Assembly (NCBI GenBank): GCA_012270625.1
Contig: JAAXHZ010000093.1
Location: forward strand, 1 to 27,779
Reading direction: 5' to 3'
Origin: Dehalococcoidia bacterium
GTDB taxonomy: Bacteria; Chloroflexota; Dehalococcoidia; SAR202; UBA11138
DNA: 27,779 bases
Every line of letters begins with the position of its first letter. The first letter of the stretch is position 1. The notes beneath the pieces were generated by a model, which saw nothing but the letters and a program-made list of their open reading frames with translations, was not told where the DNA came from and did not search any database. Shown here piece after piece: positions 17,579-25,565 of the stretch. A program made the position numbers and the translations under genes.

Positions 17579-19723
17579 GTGAACTACTGGACCGAGGCGC
17601 AGCTTGCCTCCATCCACAAGATGCTCAATCCACGCTCGATCGCCGTTGTGGGAGCGACAGAGAGACCGCAGTATGGAGGCAGGTTCCTGCGAGCCGCGCT
17701 CCAGGCCGGCGACAGAGTTCGCGTCTATCCTGTCAACCCGCGCTACGATGAGATACTCGGTCACAAGTGCTACGCAAGTGTATTGGACCTGCCTGAAGTG
17801 CCTGACGCCGTCGGCATAATAGTGCCATACCATCGTGTGATACCTGTGCTGCGTGAGAGCGCTGAGCGTGGAGCCGGGTCTGCGATCGTCATATCAGCCG
17901 GATTCTCTGAGCGTGGAGTGGACGAGCGACGCGAGCTTCAGGCCGAACTCGGAGATGCTGCCCGTGAGACTGGCGTTCGGATTTCTGGGCCTAACTGTCT
18001 TGGACTCGCGAACATCAAGGACGACATCTGGGCGTGCTCGTCGTCGCGGCTGGAGGGCGTCGATCTCAAGAGCGGCAATGTCGGTCTCGTCTGCCAGAGC
18101 GGCGCGTCCGCCTTCGGTCCCTTCCTGTCCAGGGCTGTGGGACGAGGTGTGGGCTATTCCTACATAGTATCAACTGGAAACGAGGCTGATCTGGAAGCCC
18201 CCGACTTCGCAAGGTATCTGCTCGATGACGACGACACCAGCGTAATCACCATGTTCATCGAGGGCTTCAAGGACGCGCGCAAGTTTCTGGAAGTGGCCAG
18301 GCTCGCCGCCGAGCGCGGCAAGCCAATCGTCGCCATCAAGATAGGTCGCTCCGATCTCGGAACAAGGGCGGCCCGCTCTCATACCGCCGCGTTAACTGGT
18401 GTGGACGAGGTGTATGACGCCGCGTTCGAGCAATATGGAGTCGTCCGCGTCCATGATTGGGACAAGCTGCTGGAGATCGCGCAGCTTCTATCCGTGGGGA
18501 GGGTGCCTGCCCAGCGTGGCATCTCGCTCGTATCGCACTCGGGTGGGGTCTGCTCGCTCACCGCGGATAACTTGGGAGACGCAGGTCTTGAGCTGCCTGA
18601 GCTGTCAGATCCGGCCAGAGACGCCATCAACGAAATCCTCGAAGGATTCGGTTGGGCCGCGAATCCGGCTGACATCACTGGACACGCCAGTCGCGACACG
18701 GTGCTGCCTATCATGGAGCACATGATCGACGAACCGGAAGTCGGTACACTGGTCGTCGCAAGCTCCGCCTCGGACGAGCAGGCGCAGCATGTGATCGACG
18801 TTCGCGACAGGCGAGACAAGCTAGTGACCTTCCTCTACACCGGCAACGAGCTGGGCGCGTCCACGGGGCTGGACCGCTTGAAAGACGCTGAGGTGCCGGT
18901 GTTCCACAGTCCTGAGAACCTGGCGGCGGCGCTCAGCAAGTTCCATGACTACCACGTATGGCGGGAGTCCAAGCTCATCTCCGGCTTCGGCAGCGCACGG
19001 CCAATGAGCGATTCCCAGAGTGCGTTTGCTGACCAACTCAGAGAGAGTTCCGAAGCCACGCTTTCCGAATACGTGGCGAAGCGGATCATTGAACAGTGGA
19101 ATATGCCGGTCGCCACCGAGCGCTTGGTCTCCTCCGAAGATGAGGCCGTGGAAGCTGCCCGTGAGATCGGTTTACCGGTTGTGATCAAGGTCAGCTCACC
19201 TGACGTCCTGCACAAAACCGAGGCCGGGGCATTGCGGATTGGTCTGGCTGACGAGGATGCCGTGCGAGCCGCCTACGGTGAGGTCCTCACCAATACCGAG
19301 TCGCACGCGCCCGGAGCGCGCATCGACGGCGTGCTGGTCGGAGAGATGGTGCGCGGCGCGACCGAAGTCATAGTCGGCGTGAGCTACGACTCTCAGCTTG
19401 GGCCTGTGCTGCTCTTCGGCATGGGGGGAGTGCTCGTCGAGGTGATGCGCGACGTCGCGTTGAGAGTGTGCCCTATATCGCGGCTGGACGCCGAAGAGAT
19501 GGTCGCACAGGTGCGAGGCAGCAGACTGCTTCACGGTTTCCGCGGCCGCCCGAAGGCCGATGTCGAATCCTTGGTTGATACTCTGATTCGCGTCTCCGAT
19601 CTGGCCGTAAATCTGGAGGGTGTCATCGCTGAGATGGACATCAATCCGCTCGCGGTTCTTCCCGAAGGGCAAGGTGTCAAGGCGCTGGATGCGCTGGTGA
19701 CCCTGAAACAGGAGACCTCATGA
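17579..19723 (+). CDS. ADP-forming acyl-CoA synthetase (acetate-CoA ligase family)
   Basis: This fused alpha-beta NDP-forming acyl-CoA synthetase interconverts acyl-CoA, ADP and phosphate with acid, CoA and ATP. I place the start at GTG 17579 (714 residues): the first in-frame ATG lies inside higA and would add unrelated residues. ATG 17621 is the other option. The CoA-binding Rossmann domain starts with NPRSIAVVGATERP, the ligase part contains VCQSGASAFG, and the phospho-His motif SHTAALTG has His268. The C-terminal ATP-grasp domain starts near residue 495 with the swivel helix EYVAKRIIEQWNMP, then GLPVVIKVSSPDVLHKTEAG. The stop overlaps the start of the first CitE-like gene (ATGA), so the genes act together. 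Confidence 0.88.
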   Translation: MNYWTEAQLASIHKMLNPRSIAVVGATERPQYGGRFLRAALQAGDRVRVYPVNPRYDEILGHKCYASVLDLPEVPDAVGIIVPYHRVIPVLRESAERGAGSAIVISAGFSERGVDERRELQAELGDAARETGVRISGPNCLGLANIKDDIWACSSSRLEGVDLKSGNVGLVCQSGASAFGPFLSRAVGRGVGYSYIVSTGNEADLEAPDFARYLLDDDDTSVITMFIEGFKDARKFLEVARLAAERGKPIVAIKIGRSDLGTRAARSHTAALTGVDEVYDAAFEQYGVVRVHDWDKLLEIAQLLSVGRVPAQRGISLVSHSGGVCSLTADNLGDAGLELPELSDPARDAINEILEGFGWAANPADITGHASRDTVLPIMEHMIDEPEVGTLVVASSASDEQAQHVIDVRDRRDKLVTFLYTGNELGASTGLDRLKDAEVPVFHSPENLAAALSKFHDYHVWRESKLISGFGSARPMSDSQSAFADQLRESSEATLSEYVAKRIIEQWNMPVATERLVSSEDEAVEAAREIGLPVVIKVSSPDVLHKTEAGALRIGLADEDAVRAAYGEVLTNTESHAPGARIDGVLVGEMVRGATEVIVGVSYDSQLGPVLLFGMGGVLVEVMRDVALRVCPISRLDAEEMVAQVRGSRLLHGFRGRPKADVESLVDTLIRVSDLAVNLEGVIAEMDINPLAVLPEGQGVKALDALVTLKQETS

Positions 19724-20655
19724 CGTACGCTGTCCGCCGCTCGTGGCTGATTGTGCCGGCCCACAACACTCGTGCACTGGCTGAAGCCGCCGGGTCGAGG
19801 GCCGACGTGGTCGTCCTAGACTTGCAGGACACCGTACACGAGAGCCGCAAGCACGAAGCGCGCGCCAACGTGCGCGGCGCGATAGACACGATGCGCGATG
19901 CCGGATCTGAGGTGTTCGTGCGTTCGGACGTCGAGCTGATATACGCTGACTTCGATGTGTCTGTCTGGCGGGGGCTGTCTGGCGTGGCGCTGCCCGGTGT
20001 AACGTGCGTTGATCAGGTCCTGGAAGCCGATGACATTCTGACGATGTTCGAAGCCGAGCGCGGAGTCGTGAAACCCCCTCCGGTCGGGCAGGTACGTGAG
20101 GCCGATGATCCGCGAGGCCCAGACCAGGCTCTGGAGATCCACTTGTCCCTGGACACAGGGCCTGGCAACTGGCATGCCGAAGACCTGATTCGCGCCAGCG
20201 ACCGTGTGAGATCGGTCAGTCTGGGTCGCGCCGACCTCGTAATGGATCTGCGCGAGGAGCCGTCAGGCGACCTTCACTTGCTGCCCTATCTGATGCAGCG
20301 GCTGATTGTCATCGCGAACGCGACCGACGTCGAGCCTGTCGGCGCGTGGTGGCGCGCCACATCCCGCGGACTCGTGGCCAGCTACGACGATACGCTGCAG
20401 GCAGCAGTTACAGGTCGATTGGCCGGATTCCGGGGTGCGTTGTGCATGAGGGCCAATCAGGTGGAGGCCCTCAACCTGGGCTTCACTCCCTCTGCCTCCG
20501 AGATCGAACGTCACAGCGCCTCTTTGCAAGCCAACGACAGCGCGACGCCGTTCGCCGAAATCTCGTCTGGCGTGATCGCCTGGGCCGACGCTTGCGCGAC
20601 GCGCGACGAGGTCGGCGACCTGGTACGCGGTCACTTACAGTCCGCGTCTGATTAG
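19720..20655 (+). CDS. CitE/HpcH-family lyase-like protein 1
   Basis: This 311-residue TIM-barrel protein is of the citrate lyase beta subunit/HpcH-HpaI family, which cleaves or forms C-C bonds in (S)-citramalyl-, malyl- or related CoA thioesters. VVLDLQDTV (Asp34, Asp37) replaces the usual DLED, and the Arg of VFVRSD (Arg68) is kept. The metal-binding Glu of the usual ExxxG motif is Asp in LSLDTGPG. It shares the unusual LD[ST]GxGxW and RASDRV pattern with the third paralog. The start overlaps the synthetase stop by four bases and the next gene starts 12 bases after its stop. Confidence 0.82.
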   Translation: MTYAVRRSWLIVPAHNTRALAEAAGSRADVVVLDLQDTVHESRKHEARANVRGAIDTMRDAGSEVFVRSDVELIYADFDVSVWRGLSGVALPGVTCVDQVLEADDILTMFEAERGVVKPPPVGQVREADDPRGPDQALEIHLSLDTGPGNWHAEDLIRASDRVRSVSLGRADLVMDLREEPSGDLHLLPYLMQRLIVIANATDVEPVGAWWRATSRGLVASYDDTLQAAVTGRLAGFRGALCMRANQVEALNLGFTPSASEIERHSASLQANDSATPFAEISSGVIAWADACATRDEVGDLVRGHLQSASD

Positions 20656-20667
20656 AGGGTGATAGAC

Positions 20668-21612
20668 ATGAGCAGAAGAGTGAGAAGGTCCGGGCTGACA
20701 ATGCCCATTAACAACCCTCGCTTCGTGGGCAGGTCATGGACTCGTGACTGCGACTACCTAAATTTCGATCTCGAAGACTCAGTTCCGCAGTCCCAGAAGG
20801 AGCATGCGCGCACGCTGGTCAGAGATGCCATTGTCCAGGGTCAGAAGGGTGCGGCGGAGATCAACATCAGGATCAACTGCGCCTACCCCGAGGTGGATGT
20901 TCCTGCCGCTGTCTGGCCCGGAGTTACACAGATCAACTTCCCTAAGGCGGAGACTGCTGAGCAGATCAAGAATCTCGACGCGCTCATTACCAGGATGGAG
21001 AGACTACGTGGCATCAGGCCCGGCACGGTGCGCATCGGCGCTACGGTCGAGACCACTCTAGGAGTGGCGAACTCTTACGAGATCGCGTCGGCAAGCGCGC
21101 GAATCGATTCGTTCGGGCCTGGCACGGGCTACGACATGTCCATGGACATGGGCATTGAGATGTTCGTTGGGTTCGACCAGTTCTTCTACAACCGCGGCGA
21201 GGGCGAGCTGGTCGCCCTCGCGCTTGGCCTGGAGCGGGACGGGAGCGTGTATATGCCGGACACGACCGGCAACGTGGGCAATGCCGAGCTAGCGCTCAAT
21301 CGGGCGCGCGCCAACAGACGTGCGGGACTGCGCTCCGGCGGCGGTCTCCACCCCAACGTCGTCGCGCCGCAGAACGAGGGTCTGACTCCAACCGTTGAAG
21401 AGATCGAACGTGCGCACAGGGTCGTTGAACTCTTTCGTGAGCTTGACGATGCCGGTGAGGTCGAGGGCGAGATAGACGGGCAGATAGTGGACGCCTACGA
21501 AGCCGCCCGCGCGCACGAGCTTATCGAGTGGGCCGACTTCTGCGCGGAACGCGACGCCGAAAAGGCCGCCGCCCGCCAACGTACCGAGGCCGCCGAGGAG
21601 TCTTTCCAGTGA
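20668..21612 (+). CDS. CitE/HpcH-family lyase, canonical paralog (2)
   Basis: This is the best conserved of three consecutive paralogs. ATG 20668 (314 residues) is preferred because AGAGGG lies eight bases before it; GTG 20659 is too close to that site. FDLEDSVP (34-39), Arg68 in INIRIN, VETTLGV with Glu128, and GPGTGYDMSMD with Asp156 or Asp160 supply the expected substrate and Mg contacts. The C-terminal GGLHPNVVAPQNEG block is also typical. A malyl-CoA/citramalyl-CoA-type lyase activity is the family expectation; the actual thioester is unknown. It overlaps the third paralog by four bases. Confidence 0.88.
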   Translation: MSRRVRRSGLTMPINNPRFVGRSWTRDCDYLNFDLEDSVPQSQKEHARTLVRDAIVQGQKGAAEINIRINCAYPEVDVPAAVWPGVTQINFPKAETAEQIKNLDALITRMERLRGIRPGTVRIGATVETTLGVANSYEIASASARIDSFGPGTGYDMSMDMGIEMFVGFDQFFYNRGEGELVALALGLERDGSVYMPDTTGNVGNAELALNRARANRRAGLRSGGGLHPNVVAPQNEGLTPTVEEIERAHRVVELFRELDDAGEVEGEIDGQIVDAYEAARAHELIEWADFCAERDAEKAAARQRTEAAEESFQ

Positions 21613-22568
21613 AGCCGTTCGTCAGAAGGTCCCACCTTGTCATAGATGTCCTCGACACCGACGCCGTCAGCGCATCCTGGACGCACAACGCCGACGCGGT
21701 GATTCTGACTATGCCGTCAGGAGTCATGGAGCGGTCGTCCGCGCGCGCAAGACTCCCGGAAGCCATCGCAGCAGCCACGCTGGGCGCAGCCGAGGTCTTC
21801 GTGCTGGTGGACAGGGCCGTCGCGTACACAGACATCGCGTCCGCGGCGGTTCCTAGGCTCAAGGGCATAGTCTATCCTGGAGCCGAGTCTGGCGCTGAAA
21901 TCACTCAGGTCGACGGGTGGCTGTCGGAGCTGGAAAAGACGAAGGGCTTCGCTGCGAACACACTGCACGTCATCGTTCTGCTCGATTCAGGCGCTGGTGT
22001 CTGGAATGTACGGGAGATTGTCCGCGCGTCAGATCGTGTCAGCTCAGTCGGAATCGACGAGTTGGGTCTATGCCGGAGCCTTGGGATCGTCCCGACCGCC
22101 GAGTTCGACCCGTTCGAGTACGCGAAGGGCAGGGTGGTGATCGAGGCACGCGCCGCGAAAGTACAGCCGATTGGGATGAGTCATCCATACGGTGTGCTGC
22201 CTGAATTCGACGATGACGCGGAGATCGCCCGCCTGGCGCTCAGGTCGAAGAATCTCGGATTCGCGGGCGCGATCTGTCCAGACCCATCATGGGTCGAGCA
22301 CTGCAACCGCGCCTTCGCCCCGCCCGAAGACAGGCTGGAGTTCTACCGGGAGACGAGACGGCTATTCGCCGAAGGCGTGGCGCGAGGGACGGCAGCGATT
22401 CCCTATCCGGGTACCACGATGATGATAGACGTCCCTGTGGACGAGAACGCTCGCGTCAACCTGGAGCTATGGGAGCGCTGCGCCGCCCGCGAGACCGAGA
22501 AAGCAGAAGCTGTGGCAAGGGCGCGAGCGAACGGGGCAGTGGATCCAGTGTCCGGGTGCCGGGAATGA
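21609..22568 (+). CDS. CitE/HpcH-family paralog 3, probably non-catalytic
   Basis: GTG 21609, preceded by GAGGAG and overlapping the previous stop, gives 319 residues; the longer frame from 21528 lies inside paralog 2. The barrel pattern is retained (RRSHLVIDVLD, AAVPRLKGIVYPGAES, IVRASDRVSSVGID, KVQPIGMS, FAGAICPDPSWVEHCNRAFAP). However, MPSGV stands at the DLED position, Leu66 where paralogs have Arg, and LLDSGAG in place of ETxxG. It is therefore likely a structural or regulatory subunit, or it has changed substrate. The C-terminal tail ENARVNLELWERCAARE is absent from the other two paralogs and is repeated at 23409. Confidence 0.75.
   Translation: MKPFVRRSHLVIDVLDTDAVSASWTHNADAVILTMPSGVMERSSARARLPEAIAAATLGAAEVFVLVDRAVAYTDIASAAVPRLKGIVYPGAESGAEITQVDGWLSELEKTKGFAANTLHVIVLLDSGAGVWNVREIVRASDRVSSVGIDELGLCRSLGIVPTAEFDPFEYAKGRVVIEARAAKVQPIGMSHPYGVLPEFDDDAEIARLALRSKNLGFAGAICPDPSWVEHCNRAFAPPEDRLEFYRETRRLFAEGVARGTAAIPYPGTTMMIDVPVDENARVNLELWERCAARETEKAEAVARARANGAVDPVSGCRE
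22440..22532 (+). repeat. 93-bp direct repeat, copy A (3' end of CitE paralog 3)
   Basis: This stretch is identical, base for base, to 23409-23501. The two copies are 969 bases apart in direct orientation and enclose the complete Uma2 gene. Confidence 0.9.
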
Positions 22569-22650
22569 ACTCTGCCACCAATCTCTAGCCGTCATCTCCT
22601 ATAGGCTCTCCCATCCCCGTGTTAGAATTGGGGCATGCAAGGAGGAGACC

Positions 22651-23334
22651 ATGACCACTGGGCCTCACACCGTTGCGATCGCTGAAGTAGTCTATCCTGA
22701 TTCGGATGGTATGCCTTTGCCTGATGGAGAGTACCAAGCGCCCATCTATCGCAGGGTCGTTGGGACACTCGAGATGGAATTCAAAGACTGCCCCGGCGTC
22801 TGGGTGAATGGCAATACTTTCATCTACTACATCGAGGGTGACAACCGCGGCTCAGTGTCACCGGACTGCTATGTCGCCTTGAATATATCCTTGGAGTCGA
22901 TAGAACGCTACAACAGCTATCGTGTGTGGGAAGTTGGCAAGCCGCCGGACTTCGTTCTTGAGATAGCATCGGAGAGCACGGCAGATGTGGATCTCCGTAG
23001 AAAGCGCGATCTGTACGCCCGGATCGAGGTCCCGGAGTACTGGCTCTATGATGAGACGGGAGGAGATTTCTACGGCGAGCCGCTGTTGGGTCTGAGTCTT
23101 GTGGATGGACAGTACCGTCGAATCGAGATGAACCGAGAGCCTGACGGCAGGGTGTGGGGGCACAGCGAGGCGCTGAACCTGGATATGTGGTGGGAAGATG
23201 GTCGTCTGCGATTCCGCGATCCGGAGTCCAATCGTTGGCTTCTGACCCCGGAGGAAGAGCGCGCTGGCCGATTGGAGGCAGAGGCTCGCTTGGCAGAACT
23301 CGAGGCCGAGCTGCGACGACTGCGTGGTGGATAG
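22651..23334 (+). CDS. Uma2 family (DUF820) putative endonuclease
   Basis: This 227-residue PD-(D/E)xK-like protein is of the Uma2 family, common in many copies in some bacteria and of unclear role. SPDCYVALN (Asp72), PDFVLEIASEST (Glu104) and RRKRDLYARIEVPEYWLYDE (Lys118) form the nuclease signature. The last 30 residues are a Glu/Ala/Leu/Arg-rich coiled coil. The ATG follows AAGGAGGAG. A TAGAAT -10-like box sits at 22623-22628 without a clear -35. Direct repeats flank the gene. Confidence 0.85.
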   Translation: MTTGPHTVAIAEVVYPDSDGMPLPDGEYQAPIYRRVVGTLEMEFKDCPGVWVNGNTFIYYIEGDNRGSVSPDCYVALNISLESIERYNSYRVWEVGKPPDFVLEIASESTADVDLRRKRDLYARIEVPEYWLYDETGGDFYGEPLLGLSLVDGQYRRIEMNREPDGRVWGHSEALNLDMWWEDGRLRFRDPESNRWLLTPEEERAGRLEAEARLAELEAELRRLRGG

Positions 23335-23510
23335 TGTCTATAGAGGCGCACGCTGTGAAGGTACAGCCGATTGGGATGAGCCATTCGTATGATGCGCTGT
23401 CTAAGTTCGACGAGAACGCTCGCGTCAACCTGGAGCTATGGGAGCGCTGCGCCGCCCGCGAGACCGAGAAAGCAGAAGCTGTGGCAAGGGCGCGAGCGAA
23501 CTCGCGCTGA
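23335..23510 (+). pseudogene. Mosaic remnant of a CitE-like 3' end
   Basis: Bases 23340-23413 match 22140-22213 at 59 of 74 positions, mostly with third-base transitions. Bases 23409-23501 match 22440-22532 exactly. The two parts join at a shared GACGA that occurs at both corresponding sites in paralog 3, so 231 bases (77 codons) are absent in frame. The reading frame stays open to TGA 23508-23510 but has no start of its own. This is a remnant of a further CitE copy, later homogenised or recombined with paralog 3. Confidence 0.85.
23409..23501 (+). repeat. 93-bp direct repeat, copy B
   Basis: Identical to 22440-22532. Recombination between the copies would remove the Uma2 gene and leave one CitE 3' end. 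Confidence 0.9.
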
Positions 23511-23543
23511 CGTCGCCGTCTCATGTAGGTTCGCTGGCTGCTC

Positions 23544-24338
23544 TCAGCCCTCGGACAGATGCCCCAATACCAGCCTGGAAAACTCTTCCGGCTTCTCTAC
23601 ATGAGGCATATGACCGCACTCTGGGATGATCTCCAGGCCAGACCCTGCGATCGCCTCGTGTATCCGACGTCCTGAGTCCACTGGGATGATCGAGTCCTCG
23701 GCTCCCCAGACTACCAGAGTAGGCAATTTGACTCGCCGTAGGAGCCAAACCAAGCTCCGATCGTACATGTATGGTTTCCAGCACAGTCGCGTCGTCATCT
23801 CGCGATTGCGGACGCGCATCTCGCGCTCTTCGGGCGACAGGTCGCGCTCGAACAGTTCAGCGTAGCCTGGAACGCTAGCTGTGTTGTGGAACGCGCGCCT
23901 GGTGGTCTCCTCCTCGCCCAGAAGGAAGACATCTGCTATCTCGCCGGCTTCCGGCCTGACCCCGGCAGCATCCACAAGGATCAGCCTGCTCAGCGCCCCG
24001 GGACTCATAGTCGCCATTTCCGCCGCGATCCATCCGCCCAGAAAGTGCCCGACTAGCGACACATCTTCCAGTCCCATATCCTGGATCATCCAGAGATAGA
24101 ACTTCGCCATGTCCGAGACAGACTCCAGCAGCTCTGGCCGCTCCGACGTACCGAATCCCGGGTGTGTAGGAGCGTACACGGTCGCATGTTCGGCGGCCTG
24201 CTCCATCCATGGCAGCCAGCCCAGATTGCCCTCTATGCTGTGCAGGTAGAGCAGAGGCGGGCCTTCACCTCCTCTGATGAGATGGATCTTGGACCCTCCC
24301 ACTTCGACGAATTCTTCGATTATGGACATCGTACTCAT
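23544..24338 (-). CDS. Alpha/beta hydrolase-fold protein with Phe at the nucleophile position
   Basis: This 264-residue alpha/beta hydrolase has LYLHSIEGN as oxyanion-loop region, APTHPGFGTSERP, the elbow SLVGHFLGGW, an acid in WGAEDSIIP (Asp215) and ECGHMPHVEKP with His243. The elbow should be G-x-S-x-G; Phe99 is encoded by TTT where Ser is expected. So the usual serine hydrolase chemistry is doubtful. Its start overlaps the stop of the LLM gene upstream (ATGA), which couples it to that monooxygenase. It may bind or process the monooxygenase product. Confidence 0.85.
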   Translation of the reverse strand: MSTMSIIEEFVEVGGSKIHLIRGGEGPPLLYLHSIEGNLGWLPWMEQAAEHATVYAPTHPGFGTSERPELLESVSDMAKFYLWMIQDMGLEDVSLVGHFLGGWIAAEMATMSPGALSRLILVDAAGVRPEAGEIADVFLLGEEETTRRAFHNTASVPGYAELFERDLSPEEREMRVRNREMTTRLCWKPYMYDRSLVWLLRRVKLPTLVVWGAEDSIIPVDSGRRIHEAIAGSGLEIIPECGHMPHVEKPEEFSRLVLGHLSEG

Positions 24339-25537
24339 GGCGCCACCTCGAACGGTCCCGGAAGCTCCAGCTCTTCCCCGATCTCGCGCAGCGCAGGCAG
24401 CACCTCAGCGTCCATCAGCTCTAGACACCTCATTGTGTCCTCGTGACTGATCGTGCCGTCGTTCGTCCAGACCGCCAGGATGCCCGGTCTGATGACCGAC
24501 AGCACCTCCCGCAGCTTCCTAATGACGGTGTCAGGGTTGCCGACCACGATCCGGTTCAGTCCGACGACCCTATCGTAGCCAGTGGCATCTACGCCTCCGA
24601 CCAGCCGGTCGGGACGTAGGTTGATCTGCGAGCTGCGCCTCCTGCCCTCGATCGACGTATAGCCGGGAGGATTCATGTACTCAGGCGGCATGGGCACACG
24701 CCCGACCCCGGCGTTGCCGGCCAGAAATCCCTTTCCCACCTCGTATGCCTTTTCGTTGGTGTCCTGGACATGGACTCGGAACAGGTATCCGAAGTTCTGA
24801 GGGCCGGGTTCGTACCCGACTTCGTTCGCTGCCTCCGCGTAGATGGCCTTGGCGTCTCCGACGACCTCTGGATCAGCCTCCAGGAACACGTATGGGTAGT
24901 GATGCTGAGCCGCCCAGATCATCGTCTCCGGGCTGGCGCTTCCAGGCACCCACACTGGCGGATGGGGGTCCTGGATCGGCCTGACGAACGGATTGACCAC
25001 ACGGTACTCGTAGTGTCGTCCCTCCCACCTGAACGGTCCGGGCGTCGTCCACGTCTTGATTATCAGATCGTGCGCCTCCTGGAATCGCTCGCGGTTGTGT
25101 ACTGGGTTAGTGTTCGTGGCCCATGACTCGACTCCTGTGCCGCGTACGAAGCCGGAAACGAGCCTGCCGCGCGAGATCAGGTCTATCTCGGCCAGCTCTT
25201 CTGCCATCCTCACCGGGTTGTCTGCGATGGGCAGTGGATTGCCCAGAAGCACTATCTTCGCTTTCTTGGTGGCGCGCGCCAGTATCGCGGCCTCCAAGTT
25301 CATCGCGGCGCCCATGCAGGTCGGCGTGTTGTGATGCTCGTTCAGCATCAGCCCGTCGAAGCCCATCTGCTCGCAGTATTCATACTCGTCGAGATAGTAG
25401 TTGTACATGTCCGACGCAATCTCGGGATCGAAGTGGGAGTTCGAGAACGTCAGCCTTACCGCGCTGCGGTAGCTATTCCTCACGTCCTCCTCCGAGTAGT
25501 GGAAGTAAGCTCGCTCTGTAAAGCGCATCAGAAACAT
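24335..25537 (-). CDS. LLM class flavin-dependent oxidoreductase (luciferase-like)
   Basis: This is a 400-residue luciferase-like monooxygenase. The ATG at 25537 is chosen because GGAGGAG lies nine bases upstream; the longer frame lacks such support. LNEHHNTP (about 65-72 of the mature frame), IVLLGNPLPIADNPVRMAEELAEID, RGRLVSGFVRG and the late VVGNPDTVIRKLRE block are family features. Relatives oxygenate small organic or aromatic compounds. It is first in a coupled pair with the alpha/beta hydrolase, and a strong promoter-like sequence precedes it. Confidence 0.9.
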   Translation of the reverse strand: MFLMRFTERAYFHYSEEDVRNSYRSAVRLTFSNSHFDPEIASDMYNYYLDEYEYCEQMGFDGLMLNEHHNTPTCMGAAMNLEAAILARATKKAKIVLLGNPLPIADNPVRMAEELAEIDLISRGRLVSGFVRGTGVESWATNTNPVHNRERFQEAHDLIIKTWTTPGPFRWEGRHYEYRVVNPFVRPIQDPHPPVWVPGSASPETMIWAAQHHYPYVFLEADPEVVGDAKAIYAEAANEVGYEPGPQNFGYLFRVHVQDTNEKAYEVGKGFLAGNAGVGRVPMPPEYMNPPGYTSIEGRRRSSQINLRPDRLVGGVDATGYDRVVGLNRIVVGNPDTVIRKLREVLSVIRPGILAVWTNDGTISHEDTMRCLELMDAEVLPALREIGEELELPGPFEVAP

Positions 25538-25565
25538 GAATGTGCACTCCTCCGTATGTGCGGCT

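Noticed and set aside
23154..23510. 118-codon plus-strand ORF overlapping Uma2
   Set aside because: Its first half is Uma2 in another frame; only the CitE-like remnant after 23335 is meaningful.
22820..23524. 234-codon minus-strand ORF opposite Uma2 and the CitE remnant
   Set aside because: It is antisense to real coding sequence, and its composition is typical of a shadow frame.
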